NCBI GenBank assembly: GCA_910576385.1
Contig: CAJTIR010000002.1
Location: 1-64,000, forward strand
Direction of reading: 5' to 3'
DNA length: 64,000 bases
Source of the DNA: Lachnospiraceae bacterium
GTDB lineage: Bacteria > Bacillota > Clostridia > Lachnospirales > Lachnospiraceae
A model generated the notes under the pieces. It was given only the letters and a program-made list of their open reading frames with translations, searched no databases and was not told the origin of the DNA. Positions 15,422 through 24,281 of the stretch are shown here, in pieces; position 1 is the first letter of the stretch; each line of letters starts with the position of its first letter. The position numbers were made by a program, and so were the translations under genes.

Positions 15422-16119
15422 AAAATGATGAAAAAATAAACGCATGGATTAAGACGCAATTAGAAGCGCAAAAAGAACCTAGTTTTCAGCAATTTATGGC
15501 GAAATTACTGCCCGGGATAGACAATATCCTGGGCATACGCCTGCCAACCTTAAGAAAAATCGCCAAACAGCTTGCAAAAGGAAAATGGCAGGATTACTTG
15601 CTCTTGGCCTTAGATGACAGCTATGAAGAGATTATGCTGCAAGGATTGGTTCTTGGCTATGCCCAAGGCAATCTCCAGGAAAAAGAACCATTTCTGCGCT
15701 CATATATTCCTAAAATTGACAATTGGTCTGTCTGTGACAGCACCTGCGCCACCGTAAAGCTGGCAAAAGAAGAGCCAGAGGCATTCTGGAATTTTTTACA
15801 GGAATATTTGCACAGTAACAGAGAATATGAAGTGCGTTTTGCATTAGTTCAAATGTTGGATTATTATATCAATGAAGCTTATCTAGCACACGTTTTAGAG
15901 TCAATAGATCATGTAAATTTAAAAGCATATTATGTACAAATGGCGCAGGCCTGGGCTGTTTCTATCTGCTATCGGGAATTTCCACAACAGACACTGCCCT
16001 ATTTAAAAGAAAATCATTTAGACGATTTTACCCACAATAAGGCCATTCAAAAGATTATGGAATCTTTAAAAGTTCCAAAAGAAGAAAAGTTATTGCTCAA
16101 AACACTGAAAAGGATATAG
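15418..16119 (+). CDS. AlkD-like DNA alkylation repair protein
   Basis: The 233-residue all-helical protein is built of HEAT-like repeats and matches the AlkC/AlkD DNA glycosylase family. Recognisable parts are GIRLPTLRKIAKQL (about residues 39-52), the catalytic-face segment DNWSVCDS (about 101-108) and the C-terminal KAIQKIMESL. AlkD excises positively charged alkylated bases such as N7-methylguanine. The start at ATG 15418 shares ATGA with the sdpI stop, so it is translationally coupled. It is followed six bases later by ogt. Both therefore fall under the SdpR-type promoter unless an internal promoter exists. Confidence 0.88.
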   Translation: MKNDEKINAWIKTQLEAQKEPSFQQFMAKLLPGIDNILGIRLPTLRKIAKQLAKGKWQDYLLLALDDSYEEIMLQGLVLGYAQGNLQEKEPFLRSYIPKIDNWSVCDSTCATVKLAKEEPEAFWNFLQEYLHSNREYEVRFALVQMLDYYINEAYLAHVLESIDHVNLKAYYVQMAQAWAVSICYREFPQQTLPYLKENHLDDFTHNKAIQKIMESLKVPKEEKLLLKTLKRI

Positions 16120-16125
16120 ACTACT

Positions 16126-16617
16126 ATGAAATTTTTTGACTACTACAAATCTCCGCTGGGCAATATGGTGATCATGGAAGAAGATAACGCCATTATCCGG
16201 CTTAGCCTCTGTACGCAAAAATCAGAGTTCTTGGAGAGCTCATATTCCCCTGACCCTATGTCCCACGCCACAACCACGCTTATTGAGAATGCAAAAGCCC
16301 AGCTCACAGATTATTTTCAGGGAACACGGCAAATTTTTGACTTGCCGCTCAATCCTTCCGGCACGTCATTCCAGAAAAAGGTTTGGCAGGCTCTCTGTCA
16401 AATTCCCTATGGTCAAACCAGAAGTTACAAAGAGATAGCCCTTGCGATTGATAATCCAAAGGGATGCCGGGCAGTTGGCATGGCCAATAACCGCAATCCT
16501 ATTATGTTAATCATTCCCTGCCATCGTGTGATTGGAAGCAATGGCACATTAGTTGGTTATGCTGGAGGATTAGATATTAAGGAATGGCTGTTAGAGCATG
16601 AGAAAGGGCATGGGTGA
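16126..16617 (+). CDS. ogt: Methylated-DNA-protein-cysteine methyltransferase
   Basis: The 163-residue protein transfers O6-alkyl groups from guanine to its own cysteine. The active site IPCHRVIGSNG is at about residues 127-137, preceded by the recognition block FQKKVWQALCQIPYGQTRSY and the NPIMLIIPC stretch. The length is that of the short Ogt form without an Ada domain. It starts six bases after alkD and completes a four-gene operon with two direct-repair functions for alkylated DNA. Its 3' end overlaps by about 40 bases the 3' end of a convergent gene, which seems to be decayed there. Confidence 0.95.
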   Translation: MKFFDYYKSPLGNMVIMEEDNAIIRLSLCTQKSEFLESSYSPDPMSHATTTLIENAKAQLTDYFQGTRQIFDLPLNPSGTSFQKKVWQALCQIPYGQTRSYKEIALAIDNPKGCRAVGMANNRNPIMLIIPCHRVIGSNGTLVGYAGGLDIKEWLLEHEKGHG

Positions 16618-16975
16618 AAGAATTTAGATAGAAAATTGACCATTTCCAGACTGGTCTAAACAGATTTTTAAATTCAATGATATGCAGCTCCCATTTTCCA
16701 CTCTCGCAGAGCAATTTAAATAAAAATATATCTGCACATGCTGTGGCTCCTTTCTTTTGTCCGTCCAAATAAGATAATACATGATTTTCTGGTGAGAGGA
16801 GAATCAAAGTATTTCCCTGTGCTGTATAGGTTAGATTTACTTCTCCTCCTTGTTTCTTCTCTTTCAGATCTGTCTGTTCTCTTTCTTTTAAAATTACATA
16901 GGTCCCCTCCCGAAACATCTGTAATTTTTCCTCTATCTGTACAGGAAACACTTTATCCCTCCTGTTCTGGTTCAT
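16577..16975 (-). CDS. Small partner of the AAA ATPase, possible truncated PD-(D/E)XK nuclease
   Basis: The 132-residue protein starts at ATG 16975, inside the last codons of the AAA gene (23-base overlap), so the pair is translationally coupled. I do not recognise the family. Residues 81-86 (ADIFLF) followed about 15 residues later by HIIEFK resemble the D...(E/D)xK arrangement of PD-(D/E)XK nucleases, but this is by eye only. After HIIEFK the reading frame becomes unusual (NLFRPVWKWS) and runs into the 3' end of ogt. A neighbouring frame at that point reads KSV, a stop, then TSLEMVNFLSKFF, which looks more native. I suspect a frameshift and loss of the C-terminal part. Function remains inferred. 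Confidence 0.5.
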   Translation of the reverse strand: MNQNRRDKVFPVQIEEKLQMFREGTYVILKEREQTDLKEKKQGGEVNLTYTAQGNTLILLSPENHVLSYLDGQKKGATACADIFLFKLLCESGKWELHIIEFKNLFRPVWKWSIFYLNSFTHALSHALTAIP

Positions 16976-18314
16976 AATCTTGAACCTCAGAAGTTTGCTG
17001 TAATATTTCCAGCAAGGCATCTGAAAATGTATGGATCTGAAACTGACCATTCTCTGGCATTACTCTCTCGATCACAGAATACGCTCCTTGATCTGTAAAT
17101 TGATATACCGCCACATTCTGCAAATCAATCACATCTTTGTTTGACAGTTCCAATCTATCCATCAATTCTTTAGGCGCACCTATCTCTTTGAGCTGACACA
17201 TATTATTGATATGCTGAATAATAATATCACTGTGGGTCGTTGTAATCATAGTCACCCCACTATTGACAAGACGTATCAATAATTTCCCCATTTCCTGCTG
17301 TAATCTGGGATGCAGACACATTTCTGGTTCCTCATAGCAAATCGTTTTCAGTTTGTACCCATACTTTAAGAGCATCAGCAATGGGGTCACCTCTGTCACC
17401 ACTGCGGAGGAGGTGCGAAGCGGCAGACTGTCTGGACTACCCTCTGGCACATATCGGATTTCCTCTGCACCGGCCTCGCCGCCATACTGAACCTTTCCAT
17501 TTGTCATAGATTGTTCCATCCAGTTGACGATTTCAGCATATTGCGTCTTGTTTTCTGCTGACAATTCTTCTAACATATCCAGAAAACGTATCACAGGCTT
17601 TGTAAAAGGCTGTATCTGCATTCTTCTACTCTTATCATAATATTCTGAGATATCATAAGCAATCTGTCTTCCAACTCTGTTTATGACATTCTTTGCTAAG
17701 ACAAACCCTGTTCTTGCAGCAGGAAGATAGACAGTATTAAAAGAATATGCTTCATTTTCGCCCTTCAAAAACCAAAGCAATAAATTTAAAATAAGCACAT
17801 TTGTCACCAACTGATAATTATCTTTTCTCACTCCATCACTGAAAGTAATTGCAAAATCTTTCTGAACAAAATAAAATTTAATGCCACGTTCTTCTCTCTG
17901 GCTTACAATTTTTACCGAAAATTCCTGGTCAATCTCCACTGCAAGTTTTCCAATGGTTACTTGGTCTGAATTAAAAATACTTGCCACAAACCTATCTTTG
18001 TTCTCTTCTAATATTTCATTCAAAATATCAACAAATATTTGCGATGATAATTCAATCTCTTGTTCTGGATTTTTATCCGCCTCTAATACAAATTTACACA
18101 ATTGATCGTAAACTTCCTGTTTCTTTTTAATCTGCAATTGGGTAAAATTATGAAAAATAGCAGAAGTATCTTCTGCTGAATAAATTGCCCATAGCAATGA
18201 CAACAGATAGCTCTTTCCACTGTTGTTATCCCCCACAAATAATGTCAATGGTGAAACTTGTATTTCAGCTCTCTCAATCTTTCCAAACTTTTCTATTATG
18301 AAACGGCGCTGCAT
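16953..18314 (-). CDS. AAA/ABC-type ATPase, OLD-like without visible TOPRIM
   Basis: The 453-residue protein has an N-terminal Walker A GDNNSGKS (about residues 28-35), a Walker B with EEPEMCLHP in the C-terminal half and the TTTHSD switch motif, which together are the pattern of AAA_15/RecF-like ATPases used in many defence systems. After the switch there are about 100 more residues, too few for the TOPRIM nuclease of OLD proteins. I start at ATG 18314, since the ATG at 18326 overlaps the GGAGG site. It overlaps a small downstream gene with nuclease-like features. An ATPase plus nuclease pair with an anti-phage role is a reasonable hypothesis, not a demonstrated fact. Confidence 0.75.
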   Translation of the reverse strand: MQRRFIIEKFGKIERAEIQVSPLTLFVGDNNSGKSYLLSLLWAIYSAEDTSAIFHNFTQLQIKKKQEVYDQLCKFVLEADKNPEQEIELSSQIFVDILNEILEENKDRFVASIFNSDQVTIGKLAVEIDQEFSVKIVSQREERGIKFYFVQKDFAITFSDGVRKDNYQLVTNVLILNLLLWFLKGENEAYSFNTVYLPAARTGFVLAKNVINRVGRQIAYDISEYYDKSRRMQIQPFTKPVIRFLDMLEELSAENKTQYAEIVNWMEQSMTNGKVQYGGEAGAEEIRYVPEGSPDSLPLRTSSAVVTEVTPLLMLLKYGYKLKTICYEEPEMCLHPRLQQEMGKLLIRLVNSGVTMITTTHSDIIIQHINNMCQLKEIGAPKELMDRLELSNKDVIDLQNVAVYQFTDQGAYSVIERVMPENGQFQIHTFSDALLEILQQTSEVQDYEPEQEG

Positions 18315-18361
18315 TTTCTCCTCCATTATTAATTTTCAGGATTATTCAAACCTTCCGCATA

Positions 18362-19519
18362 CTAATCCCCAAAATAAGCATCCAGCCCATCAGCCATTCC
18401 CTGTGCCAACTGCTGCTGATAACCGCCGTCTACCATATTCTGGTCCTCGGTAGGATTGGTCATAAATCCCATTTCCACAATTGTTACCGGAACGGTACAC
18501 CAATTGATGCCGCTCATACTGTCTGTCTCCCAGATATACTTCTTATTGGCTCCTGTGGCATTGACCGCCCCATCCAGCACACACTCTGATAAGCTGCGGC
18601 ACTCATTGTAAAGATTTCCCATATAGGGATTGGCAGAAGTAGGGCAAATGGTGAGGATGCCATGCTCGCCGCTGTCATCCGCACCATTGGCATGGACACG
18701 GATAAAAGCATCTGCCCCCGCATTGTTGGCAACTGCTGCACGTTCACTGTTGCTGATATTCACATCATGGCTGGTACGCACCATGATCACCTGATAGCCT
18801 CTCGCTTCCAGCTCTTCCTGCAGCTTCAAAGAAACTTGAAGCGTCAGCTCATACTCATTCAATCCAGTGACACAGCCTGACGTACCGCTGGCAACCTTGG
18901 CCTTTGTCTCTGAAGCGCCCGGCCCAATCGGTTCCTGCTCGCTGTTTCCCTGCGCCTGGTGTCCGGCGTCAATCACCACCAGATGACCATTGTCTGTCAC
19001 CTCTGACGCCAACTGCAGATACTCTGAGGCAATAAAATATTCCTGATCGCCCACTTTTACCGCACTCCAAGTCCCATCATCTGCCGTCCTTGTAAATGAA
19101 CTTCTTCTGGGTACTGCCTGATATACTTCACTGTCTGTGGAAGGGGCTTTGCGCACATTAACCGTCGCGGTCGTCACCACTTTCTCCTCTGCATAAACCA
19201 CAGTATCAGGATTTAAGGCTGGTTTGGCCGCTTTTTTCTGGGCAGAATCTTTCTTCTCTTTCTCAGATTTCTTTTTACTCTTCTTGGACTTTTCCTGCTC
19301 GTTTGACGTCTCATCCTCTTTTTGCGGATCTTCCTGATCTTCCTTAGACGCATCAACTGCCGGATCTTCTTTTGACCCCTGTACAGATTCTTGTTCCTCA
19401 TTTCCTGAATTGTCAGCCGTTTTCTGTCCCTGCTGTGTACCGCCAGATTCCTTGGCAGTACACCCCGCAAGCGTCAAAACGAAAAGCAGCAGCAATATAA
19501 CAATAAGATGTTTTTTCAT
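18362..19519 (-). CDS. Lipoprotein N-acetylmuramoyl-L-alanine amidase with SH3 domain
   Basis: The 385-residue protein cleaves the amide bond between MurNAc and the peptide stem. The signal peptide ends in a lipobox LAGC with lipidated Cys20. A charged linker rich in Lys, Glu and Ser follows to about residue 110. An SH3b domain (NVRKAPSTDSEVYQ, about 118-165) precedes an Amidase_3 domain (VVIDAGHQ near 172-179, the second zinc ligand in NEYELT, the third in RVHANG, catalytic Glu in VEMGF). The layout fits an outer-surface, membrane-anchored wall hydrolase. It is 22 bases downstream of pyk's end and probably cotranscribed with pyk-arcC. Confidence 0.92.
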   Translation of the reverse strand: MKKHLIVILLLLFVLTLAGCTAKESGGTQQGQKTADNSGNEEQESVQGSKEDPAVDASKEDQEDPQKEDETSNEQEKSKKSKKKSEKEKKDSAQKKAAKPALNPDTVVYAEEKVVTTATVNVRKAPSTDSEVYQAVPRRSSFTRTADDGTWSAVKVGDQEYFIASEYLQLASEVTDNGHLVVIDAGHQAQGNSEQEPIGPGASETKAKVASGTSGCVTGLNEYELTLQVSLKLQEELEARGYQVIMVRTSHDVNISNSERAAVANNAGADAFIRVHANGADDSGEHGILTICPTSANPYMGNLYNECRSLSECVLDGAVNATGANKKYIWETDSMSGINWCTVPVTIVEMGFMTNPTEDQNMVDGGYQQQLAQGMADGLDAYFGD

Positions 19520-19540
19520 CGGTCTTTTCTCCTGTCAAGT

Positions 19541-21295
19541 TTAACGGTTGCAGCTAACGATACCCTCTCTGCCGTCCAAGGTCACATAGGCTCCTGTTTT
19601 CAGAATGCTAGTGGCATTCTCAGCTTCGACAATAAGCGGAAGATCAAGACTTAATCCGGCAATCACTGCATGAGAATTGGGTCCGCCTTCTTCCACAATC
19701 AAACCAGAAGCTTTGCGGATCTGCTCCATCATATCATTGTTGGTCTCTTTGGCGACAATGATATCTCCCTCTTTAAAATTGCGTCTCAAATCATCCGCAT
19801 TTTTGCAGACGCAGACATTGGCAGACACACTCTTATCACTGACACTCTTTCCTGTCACAAGGATATGCCCTGCCACATGAACCTTTAAAATATTGGTGGT
19901 TCCAGAAACCCCCAGCGGCACGCCTGCTGTGATCACAGTGATATCGCCCATAGATACCAGACCTGCCTTCTCTGCCATATCTACCGCATGTTCAAACAGC
20001 TCGTCCGCATCATCTTTCTCATAGACTTCCAGAGGTGTTACTCCCCAGGAGAGATTTAACTGACGGCAAACTTTGTGATGCATACTGCCGCCAATAATAT
20101 TGCAGTCTGGACGATATTTAGAAATCATGCGCGCTGTCTTTCCTGACTGTGTTACTGTGATAATCGCTGCCGCATTCAAATCAATGGCCGTGGTACAGGT
20201 AGCATGAGAAATGGCATTGGTGATATCTGGATTGCTCATCGTCTCCCGCAGCTTAAATCTGGCAGTATAATTGATATCTTGCTCGGTACGAATGGCAATC
20301 TTTACCATTGTCTTTAATGCCTCCACTGGATACATGCCCGCGGCAGTCTCACCAGAAAGCATAATCGCGCTGGTTCCGTCATAGATGGCATTGGCCACAT
20401 CTGTAGACTCTGCCCTGGTCGGCCTTGGATTTTTCATCATTGAATCCAACATCTGTGTGGCGGTAATTACCTGCTTGCCCGCTTCAATTACCTTTTTGAT
20501 AATCATCTTTTGGATTACTGGCACATCCTCCAGAGGAATTTCCACTCCCATATCTCCTCTGGCCACCATAATTCCATCTGACACACGAATAATCTCATCA
20601 ATATGATCTACCCCTTGCATATTCTCTATCTTGGCAATAATATTGATATTGTGGCAGTTCTTCTCCTCAAAAATCTTGCGAATCTGCAAAATATCATCTG
20701 CCGTGCGCACAAAAGAAGCCGCCACAAAATCAAAATCATTTTCAATACCATAGACAATATCCTCATAATCTTTTTCACTGATATAAGGCATGGACAGTTC
20801 TACATTTGGCACATTGACCCCCTTCTTATTAGAAATCAAACCACCGTTCACCACATGACAGCAAATCTCGGTATCCGTAACTTCATCTACTGCCAACTCA
20901 ATCAGTCCATCATCAATCAAAATTCTTGAACCCGCCTGGACATCATTGACTAAATCCTTGTAGGTAATGGAGACTTTATTCTCATCTCCTAAAATTTCCT
21001 CTGTGGTCAGAACAAATTTCTGTCCGGCGTTGAGCATTGCTTTGCCATCTTTTAACTCGCGCAGCCGAATCTCCGGTCCTTTGGTATCTAACAATGTGGC
21101 AATTGGCAAATGCAGCTCTTCACGCAGCTTTTGTACTTTTTTCAAGCGCTCCCCCTGTTCCTCATGGGTTCCGTGGGAGAAATTAAATCTGGCAACATTC
21201 ATTCCCTCCAGCATCAGTTGCCTTAATACATCATCCTTGTCCGTGGATGGTCCTAAAGTACAAATAATTTTTGTTTTTCTCATATTCTTCATCAT
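19541..21295 (-). CDS. pyk: Pyruvate kinase, long form with C-terminal phosphohistidine-like domain
   Basis: The 584-residue enzyme converts PEP and ADP to pyruvate and ATP. The N-terminal KIICTLGPSTD, the active-site block NIIAKIENMQGVDHIDEI, and the metal/K+ site MVARGDMGVE are intact. After the usual 470 residues there is an extra domain of about 110 residues that ends with EEGGPNSHAVIAGLSL, resembling the swivelling domain of PEP-utilising enzymes; this long form is typical of many Firmicutes. AGGAGAG precedes ATG 21295, with a second ATG one codon on. It lies 12 bases after arcC. Confidence 0.97.
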   Translation of the reverse strand: MMKNMRKTKIICTLGPSTDKDDVLRQLMLEGMNVARFNFSHGTHEEQGERLKKVQKLREELHLPIATLLDTKGPEIRLRELKDGKAMLNAGQKFVLTTEEILGDENKVSITYKDLVNDVQAGSRILIDDGLIELAVDEVTDTEICCHVVNGGLISNKKGVNVPNVELSMPYISEKDYEDIVYGIENDFDFVAASFVRTADDILQIRKIFEEKNCHNINIIAKIENMQGVDHIDEIIRVSDGIMVARGDMGVEIPLEDVPVIQKMIIKKVIEAGKQVITATQMLDSMMKNPRPTRAESTDVANAIYDGTSAIMLSGETAAGMYPVEALKTMVKIAIRTEQDINYTARFKLRETMSNPDITNAISHATCTTAIDLNAAAIITVTQSGKTARMISKYRPDCNIIGGSMHHKVCRQLNLSWGVTPLEVYEKDDADELFEHAVDMAEKAGLVSMGDITVITAGVPLGVSGTTNILKVHVAGHILVTGKSVSDKSVSANVCVCKNADDLRRNFKEGDIIVAKETNNDMMEQIRKASGLIVEEGGPNSHAVIAGLSLDLPLIVEAENATSILKTGAYVTLDGREGIVSCNR

Positions 21296-21307
21296 ACACT
21301 CTCCTAT

Positions 21308-22240
21308 TTACTTGTGAATCACAGTGCCATCAGTGCCCATGCTGTCTTCCTTGGAGACATCCAACTTCGTAATCAGAACACTGCGTACCGCAGAATTTCC
21401 AATAAACTCAATCGCTGTCTCAATCTTGGGAAGCATTGTACCAGCCTCAAATTGTCCCTCCTGCATATACTTCTTGGCCTCAGATATTGTCATCTCATCT
21501 ATCTTTTGTTCATTTTCCTTACCAAAATTCAAACATACTTTCTCTACGCCTGTTAAAATGACCAGACGATCTGCATCCACCAGATCTGCCAGCTTTCCGG
21601 CTGCCGAATCTTTCTCGATCACTGCGCTGGCTCCTTTTAAATTATTGCCCTGTGCCAGCACCGGAATCCCGCCGCCGCCGCAGGCAATCACAATCTGATC
21701 TGCATCTAGCAGAGCTCGAATCGCATCAATTTCCACAACATCCACTGGCTTAGGAGCAGCCACAATTCGGCGATAGCCCTCCTTGGTCTTAACCACATGA
21801 TTGCCCTTCTTTTCCTCTGCCTCCGCTTCCTCCTCGGTCATAATACGTCCGATCACTTTGGTGGGATGATAAAATGCATCATCATAGGGGTCTACTGATA
21901 CCTGGGTCAAAATTGTAGAAACTGGTTTGTAAATACCACGATTTAAAAGTTCTGTGCGAATGGCATTCTGAAGGTCATAACCGATATATCCCTGGCTCAT
22001 TGCCGAACAGACAGACATCGGTGTCGCCGTATACTCTGGGTAAATACGGCAAAACTCAGCCATAGCAGTATGAATCATTCCAACCTGCGGACCATTACTG
22101 TGAGAAATCACAACCTGATAATCATCTTTTATAAAATCAGCCACTGCTTTTGCCGTTCTCTTTGTTGCGCTTTTCTGTTCTGGCAGTGTGGTTCCCAACG
22201 CATCATGTCCTAAAGCAATTACGATTTTCTTCTTCCTCAT
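21308..22240 (-). CDS. arcC: Carbamate kinase
   Basis: The 310-residue protein reversibly makes ATP from carbamoyl phosphate. Family blocks are visible: SHSNGPQVG, EFCRIYPEYTATPMSVC, SQGYIGYDLQN, IACGGGGIPV and FIGNSAVRSVLI. The N-terminal phosphate loop reads ALGHDALGTT where most relatives have GGNALG, a variant I have noted rather than explained. ATG 22240 has GGAGGG seven bases upstream; an earlier in-frame ATG at 22255 overlaps it. No arcA or arcB is nearby; the gene instead precedes pyk, so the pair combines two ATP-forming kinases. A strong hairpin precedes the gene. Confidence 0.93.
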   Translation of the reverse strand: MRKKKIVIALGHDALGTTLPEQKSATKRTAKAVADFIKDDYQVVISHSNGPQVGMIHTAMAEFCRIYPEYTATPMSVCSAMSQGYIGYDLQNAIRTELLNRGIYKPVSTILTQVSVDPYDDAFYHPTKVIGRIMTEEEAEAEEKKGNHVVKTKEGYRRIVAAPKPVDVVEIDAIRALLDADQIVIACGGGGIPVLAQGNNLKGASAVIEKDSAAGKLADLVDADRLVILTGVEKVCLNFGKENEQKIDEMTISEAKKYMQEGQFEAGTMLPKIETAIEFIGNSAVRSVLITKLDVSKEDSMGTDGTVIHK

Positions 22241-22261
22241 AAACAATCCCTCCATATATAG

Positions 22262-22294
22262 GACGCCAATCCAGACATAATCCGGATTGGCGTC
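22262..22294. repeat. 11-bp stem hairpin between htrA and arcC
   Basis: GACGCCAATCC (22262-22272) pairs perfectly with GGATTGGCGTC (22284-22294) around an 11-base loop. On the minus strand it lies after htrA and 22 bases before the arcC start. There is no T run on that side, so it may be a leader hairpin or an imperfect terminator; a loose T-rich stretch follows on the plus strand. Confidence 0.6.
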
Positions 22295-22343
22295 TCGATT
22301 TATTTCTATCCTACCATATTTCAGGGAATTTTAAAAGAAAAAA

Positions 22344-24161
22344 TTATTTGTTCTTCCTGCCAAGTGTAACTGTTACTTTCTGCTCCTTCCACTCTCCATT
22401 TTCATTGATTTGCAATGTCACTTCCACCTCAGATCCTGCCGCATAATACTGCATAATCTCTTGCAGACTATCCATAGATTTTATCTTTCTTCCATCAAAT
22501 TCTGTAATTACATCACCGTTCTTAATCCCTGCCTGTGCCGCAGCGCTGTTCTCTGTCACCATAGTAATATATAAGCCTTCTGGCATTCCAAAACTCTGTG
22601 ACAATTCTCCAGTGACATCCTGACCTGCCACACCTAAAAATGCGGAATTGGACTCATCTACTACCTCTCTGGTAATCAAATCATTGATAATCGGCTCTGC
22701 TGCAGAAATAGGAATGGAATAACCCATGCCTTCCACCTGGGTATCAGAATATTTGACAGAATTGATTCCCACAACCTCGCCATTCATATTTAACAGCGCT
22801 CCACCACTATTTCCAGGATTGATTGCCGCGTCTGTCTGCAGCAAATCATTGGTAATGGAAGCCCCAGTAGTCTCATCCTGCACTGTCACCTCACGATCAA
22901 CGGCACTGATCACTCCTGTAGTCACAGATTGTCCATAGCCCAAAGCATTTCCAATTGCCACTACTGACTGCCCCACCTTGATATCATCCGAATTACCAAC
23001 AGTTGCAACTTTAATTTTCTTCATGGTATCGCTTGGAATATCCTTTACTTTCACCGCAAGTACAGCCAAATCTGTGCTGGCATCTGTTCCTTTGATCTCT
23101 GCTGCCACCTGCTGATCATCAATGAAATTCACGGTAAGCTGATTGGAATTGGCAACCACATGGTTATTAGTGGCAATGTAGATCTCATCATCTGTCTGCC
23201 CCATAATAATTCCGCTTCCAGCACTGGAAGTCTCCTGTTGAAACGTCCGTCCAAAGAAATCTGCTTCCATCTGTCCCATATTGGTAATAGAGACAATCGA
23301 AGGCATAACATTTTCCACAATATCAGATACATCTGTCACTGTCGTTGCTGTACTGACATTGGTCGCTGAGAGGCTTCCGCCATTTGGTACTGCTTTCTGA
23401 TTGCTTCTGCTACCTTCAGACGTCAATTCTGCGGATGACTTATTCACGCCCACTGTATGCTCAAAAGCCATTCCTGTTCCATAAAATACAGTGCCAGACA
23501 CCAAACCGAATACCAAAGCAAGCGCTGCACATTTTATGACCATCATCCCAAATCCATGCTGTTTCTTCATGCCAGACATTTTCTGTTTTTTCTTTTTCCC
23601 AAAAGTACCCTTTACTTGGTCAGAAGATGCATTATCAGTCCCAGTAGGATTGCTCTGATTGGTAGATTGATAAAATCTTGCCCTTCTTACATCTTCCTGA
23701 TTTTCTGTATTTCCCTCTGTATAAGCCTGCTGATTCATATCTGCCTGATTGAAATTTGGCATATGGGAATTATTCTGGCCTGCCGTTTCTGCACCTGTAT
23801 AACTCTGATTTTGTGTTGTGCCATAGCTCCCTGTTGTATATGTTCTTTGTGTGCTGCTCTCTTCCTCCTTCCTCTCATAATAATTAGGATTGCGCTCCTG
23901 ATTATTCTGATTCATATAACTGTAGGAATAGATTGCACCGGGAGCTCCTGTACTTGTAACGGATTCTGAATTAGCACTATTAGCTGCACCAATATCATTT
24001 GAATTGCTGCTCTCTACAGCGTTACTCATATGATTGTTTTCCACAACAGTTCCCATATTACTGTTATTTTCCACAACAGTTCCCATATTGTTGTTATTCT
24101 CCATATTGTTTGTGTGATCAAAATTGTTCTCATTATTATAATCATTAAATCTATTATCCAT
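22344..24161 (-). CDS. htrA: Membrane-anchored HtrA/DegP-type serine protease
   Basis: The 605-residue protein has a cytosolic, Asn-, Gln- and Ser-rich tail of roughly 200 residues, one transmembrane helix (CAALALVFGLVSG), an S1C protease domain and one C-terminal PDZ domain. The catalytic triad is visible: His in ATNNHVV, Asp in STDLAVL, Ser in NPGNSGGAL. The PDZ contains SFGMPEGLYITMV. It would degrade or refold damaged extracytoplasmic proteins. ATG 24161 has GGAAGG upstream; the longer frame to 24281 has none. The tail holds two copies of a 10-residue repeat. It is longer than most HtrA tails (usually under 100 residues). Confidence 0.94.
   Translation of the reverse strand: MDNRFNDYNNENNFDHTNNMENNNNMGTVVENNSNMGTVVENNHMSNAVESSNSNDIGAANSANSESVTSTGAPGAIYSYSYMNQNNQERNPNYYERKEEESSTQRTYTTGSYGTTQNQSYTGAETAGQNNSHMPNFNQADMNQQAYTEGNTENQEDVRRARFYQSTNQSNPTGTDNASSDQVKGTFGKKKKQKMSGMKKQHGFGMMVIKCAALALVFGLVSGTVFYGTGMAFEHTVGVNKSSAELTSEGSRSNQKAVPNGGSLSATNVSTATTVTDVSDIVENVMPSIVSITNMGQMEADFFGRTFQQETSSAGSGIIMGQTDDEIYIATNNHVVANSNQLTVNFIDDQQVAAEIKGTDASTDLAVLAVKVKDIPSDTMKKIKVATVGNSDDIKVGQSVVAIGNALGYGQSVTTGVISAVDREVTVQDETTGASITNDLLQTDAAINPGNSGGALLNMNGEVVGINSVKYSDTQVEGMGYSIPISAAEPIINDLITREVVDESNSAFLGVAGQDVTGELSQSFGMPEGLYITMVTENSAAAQAGIKNGDVITEFDGRKIKSMDSLQEIMQYYAAGSEVEVTLQINENGEWKEQKVTVTLGRKNK
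24037..24096. repeat. Tandem 30-bp repeat in the htrA N-terminal tail
   Basis: Two 30-bp units (24037-24066 and 24067-24096), differing at a few positions, encode (N)NMGTVVENN-type decapeptides. In-frame units of this kind can change copy number by slippage. Confidence 0.75.
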
Positions 24162-24281
24162 AATCAATAACTCCTTCCGTTTATGCTTTTGTTTTATTTT
24201 CTCTTTGTTTCTAATAAGCAGTTTACGGAATATTTGTGATAAATCTGTGACTAATATTTTAAAAAACCGTGTTTTTTTCAA

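Noticed and set aside
16638-16656. Small hairpin (GACCA/TGGTC) at the ogt end
   Set aside because: The stem is only five bases and has no T run; not a credible terminator.
23457-23969. Long plus-strand open frame opposite htrA
   Set aside because: It is rich in Cys, Ile and His and has no ribosome binding site; it mirrors the low-complexity tail of HtrA, so it is an antisense shadow.
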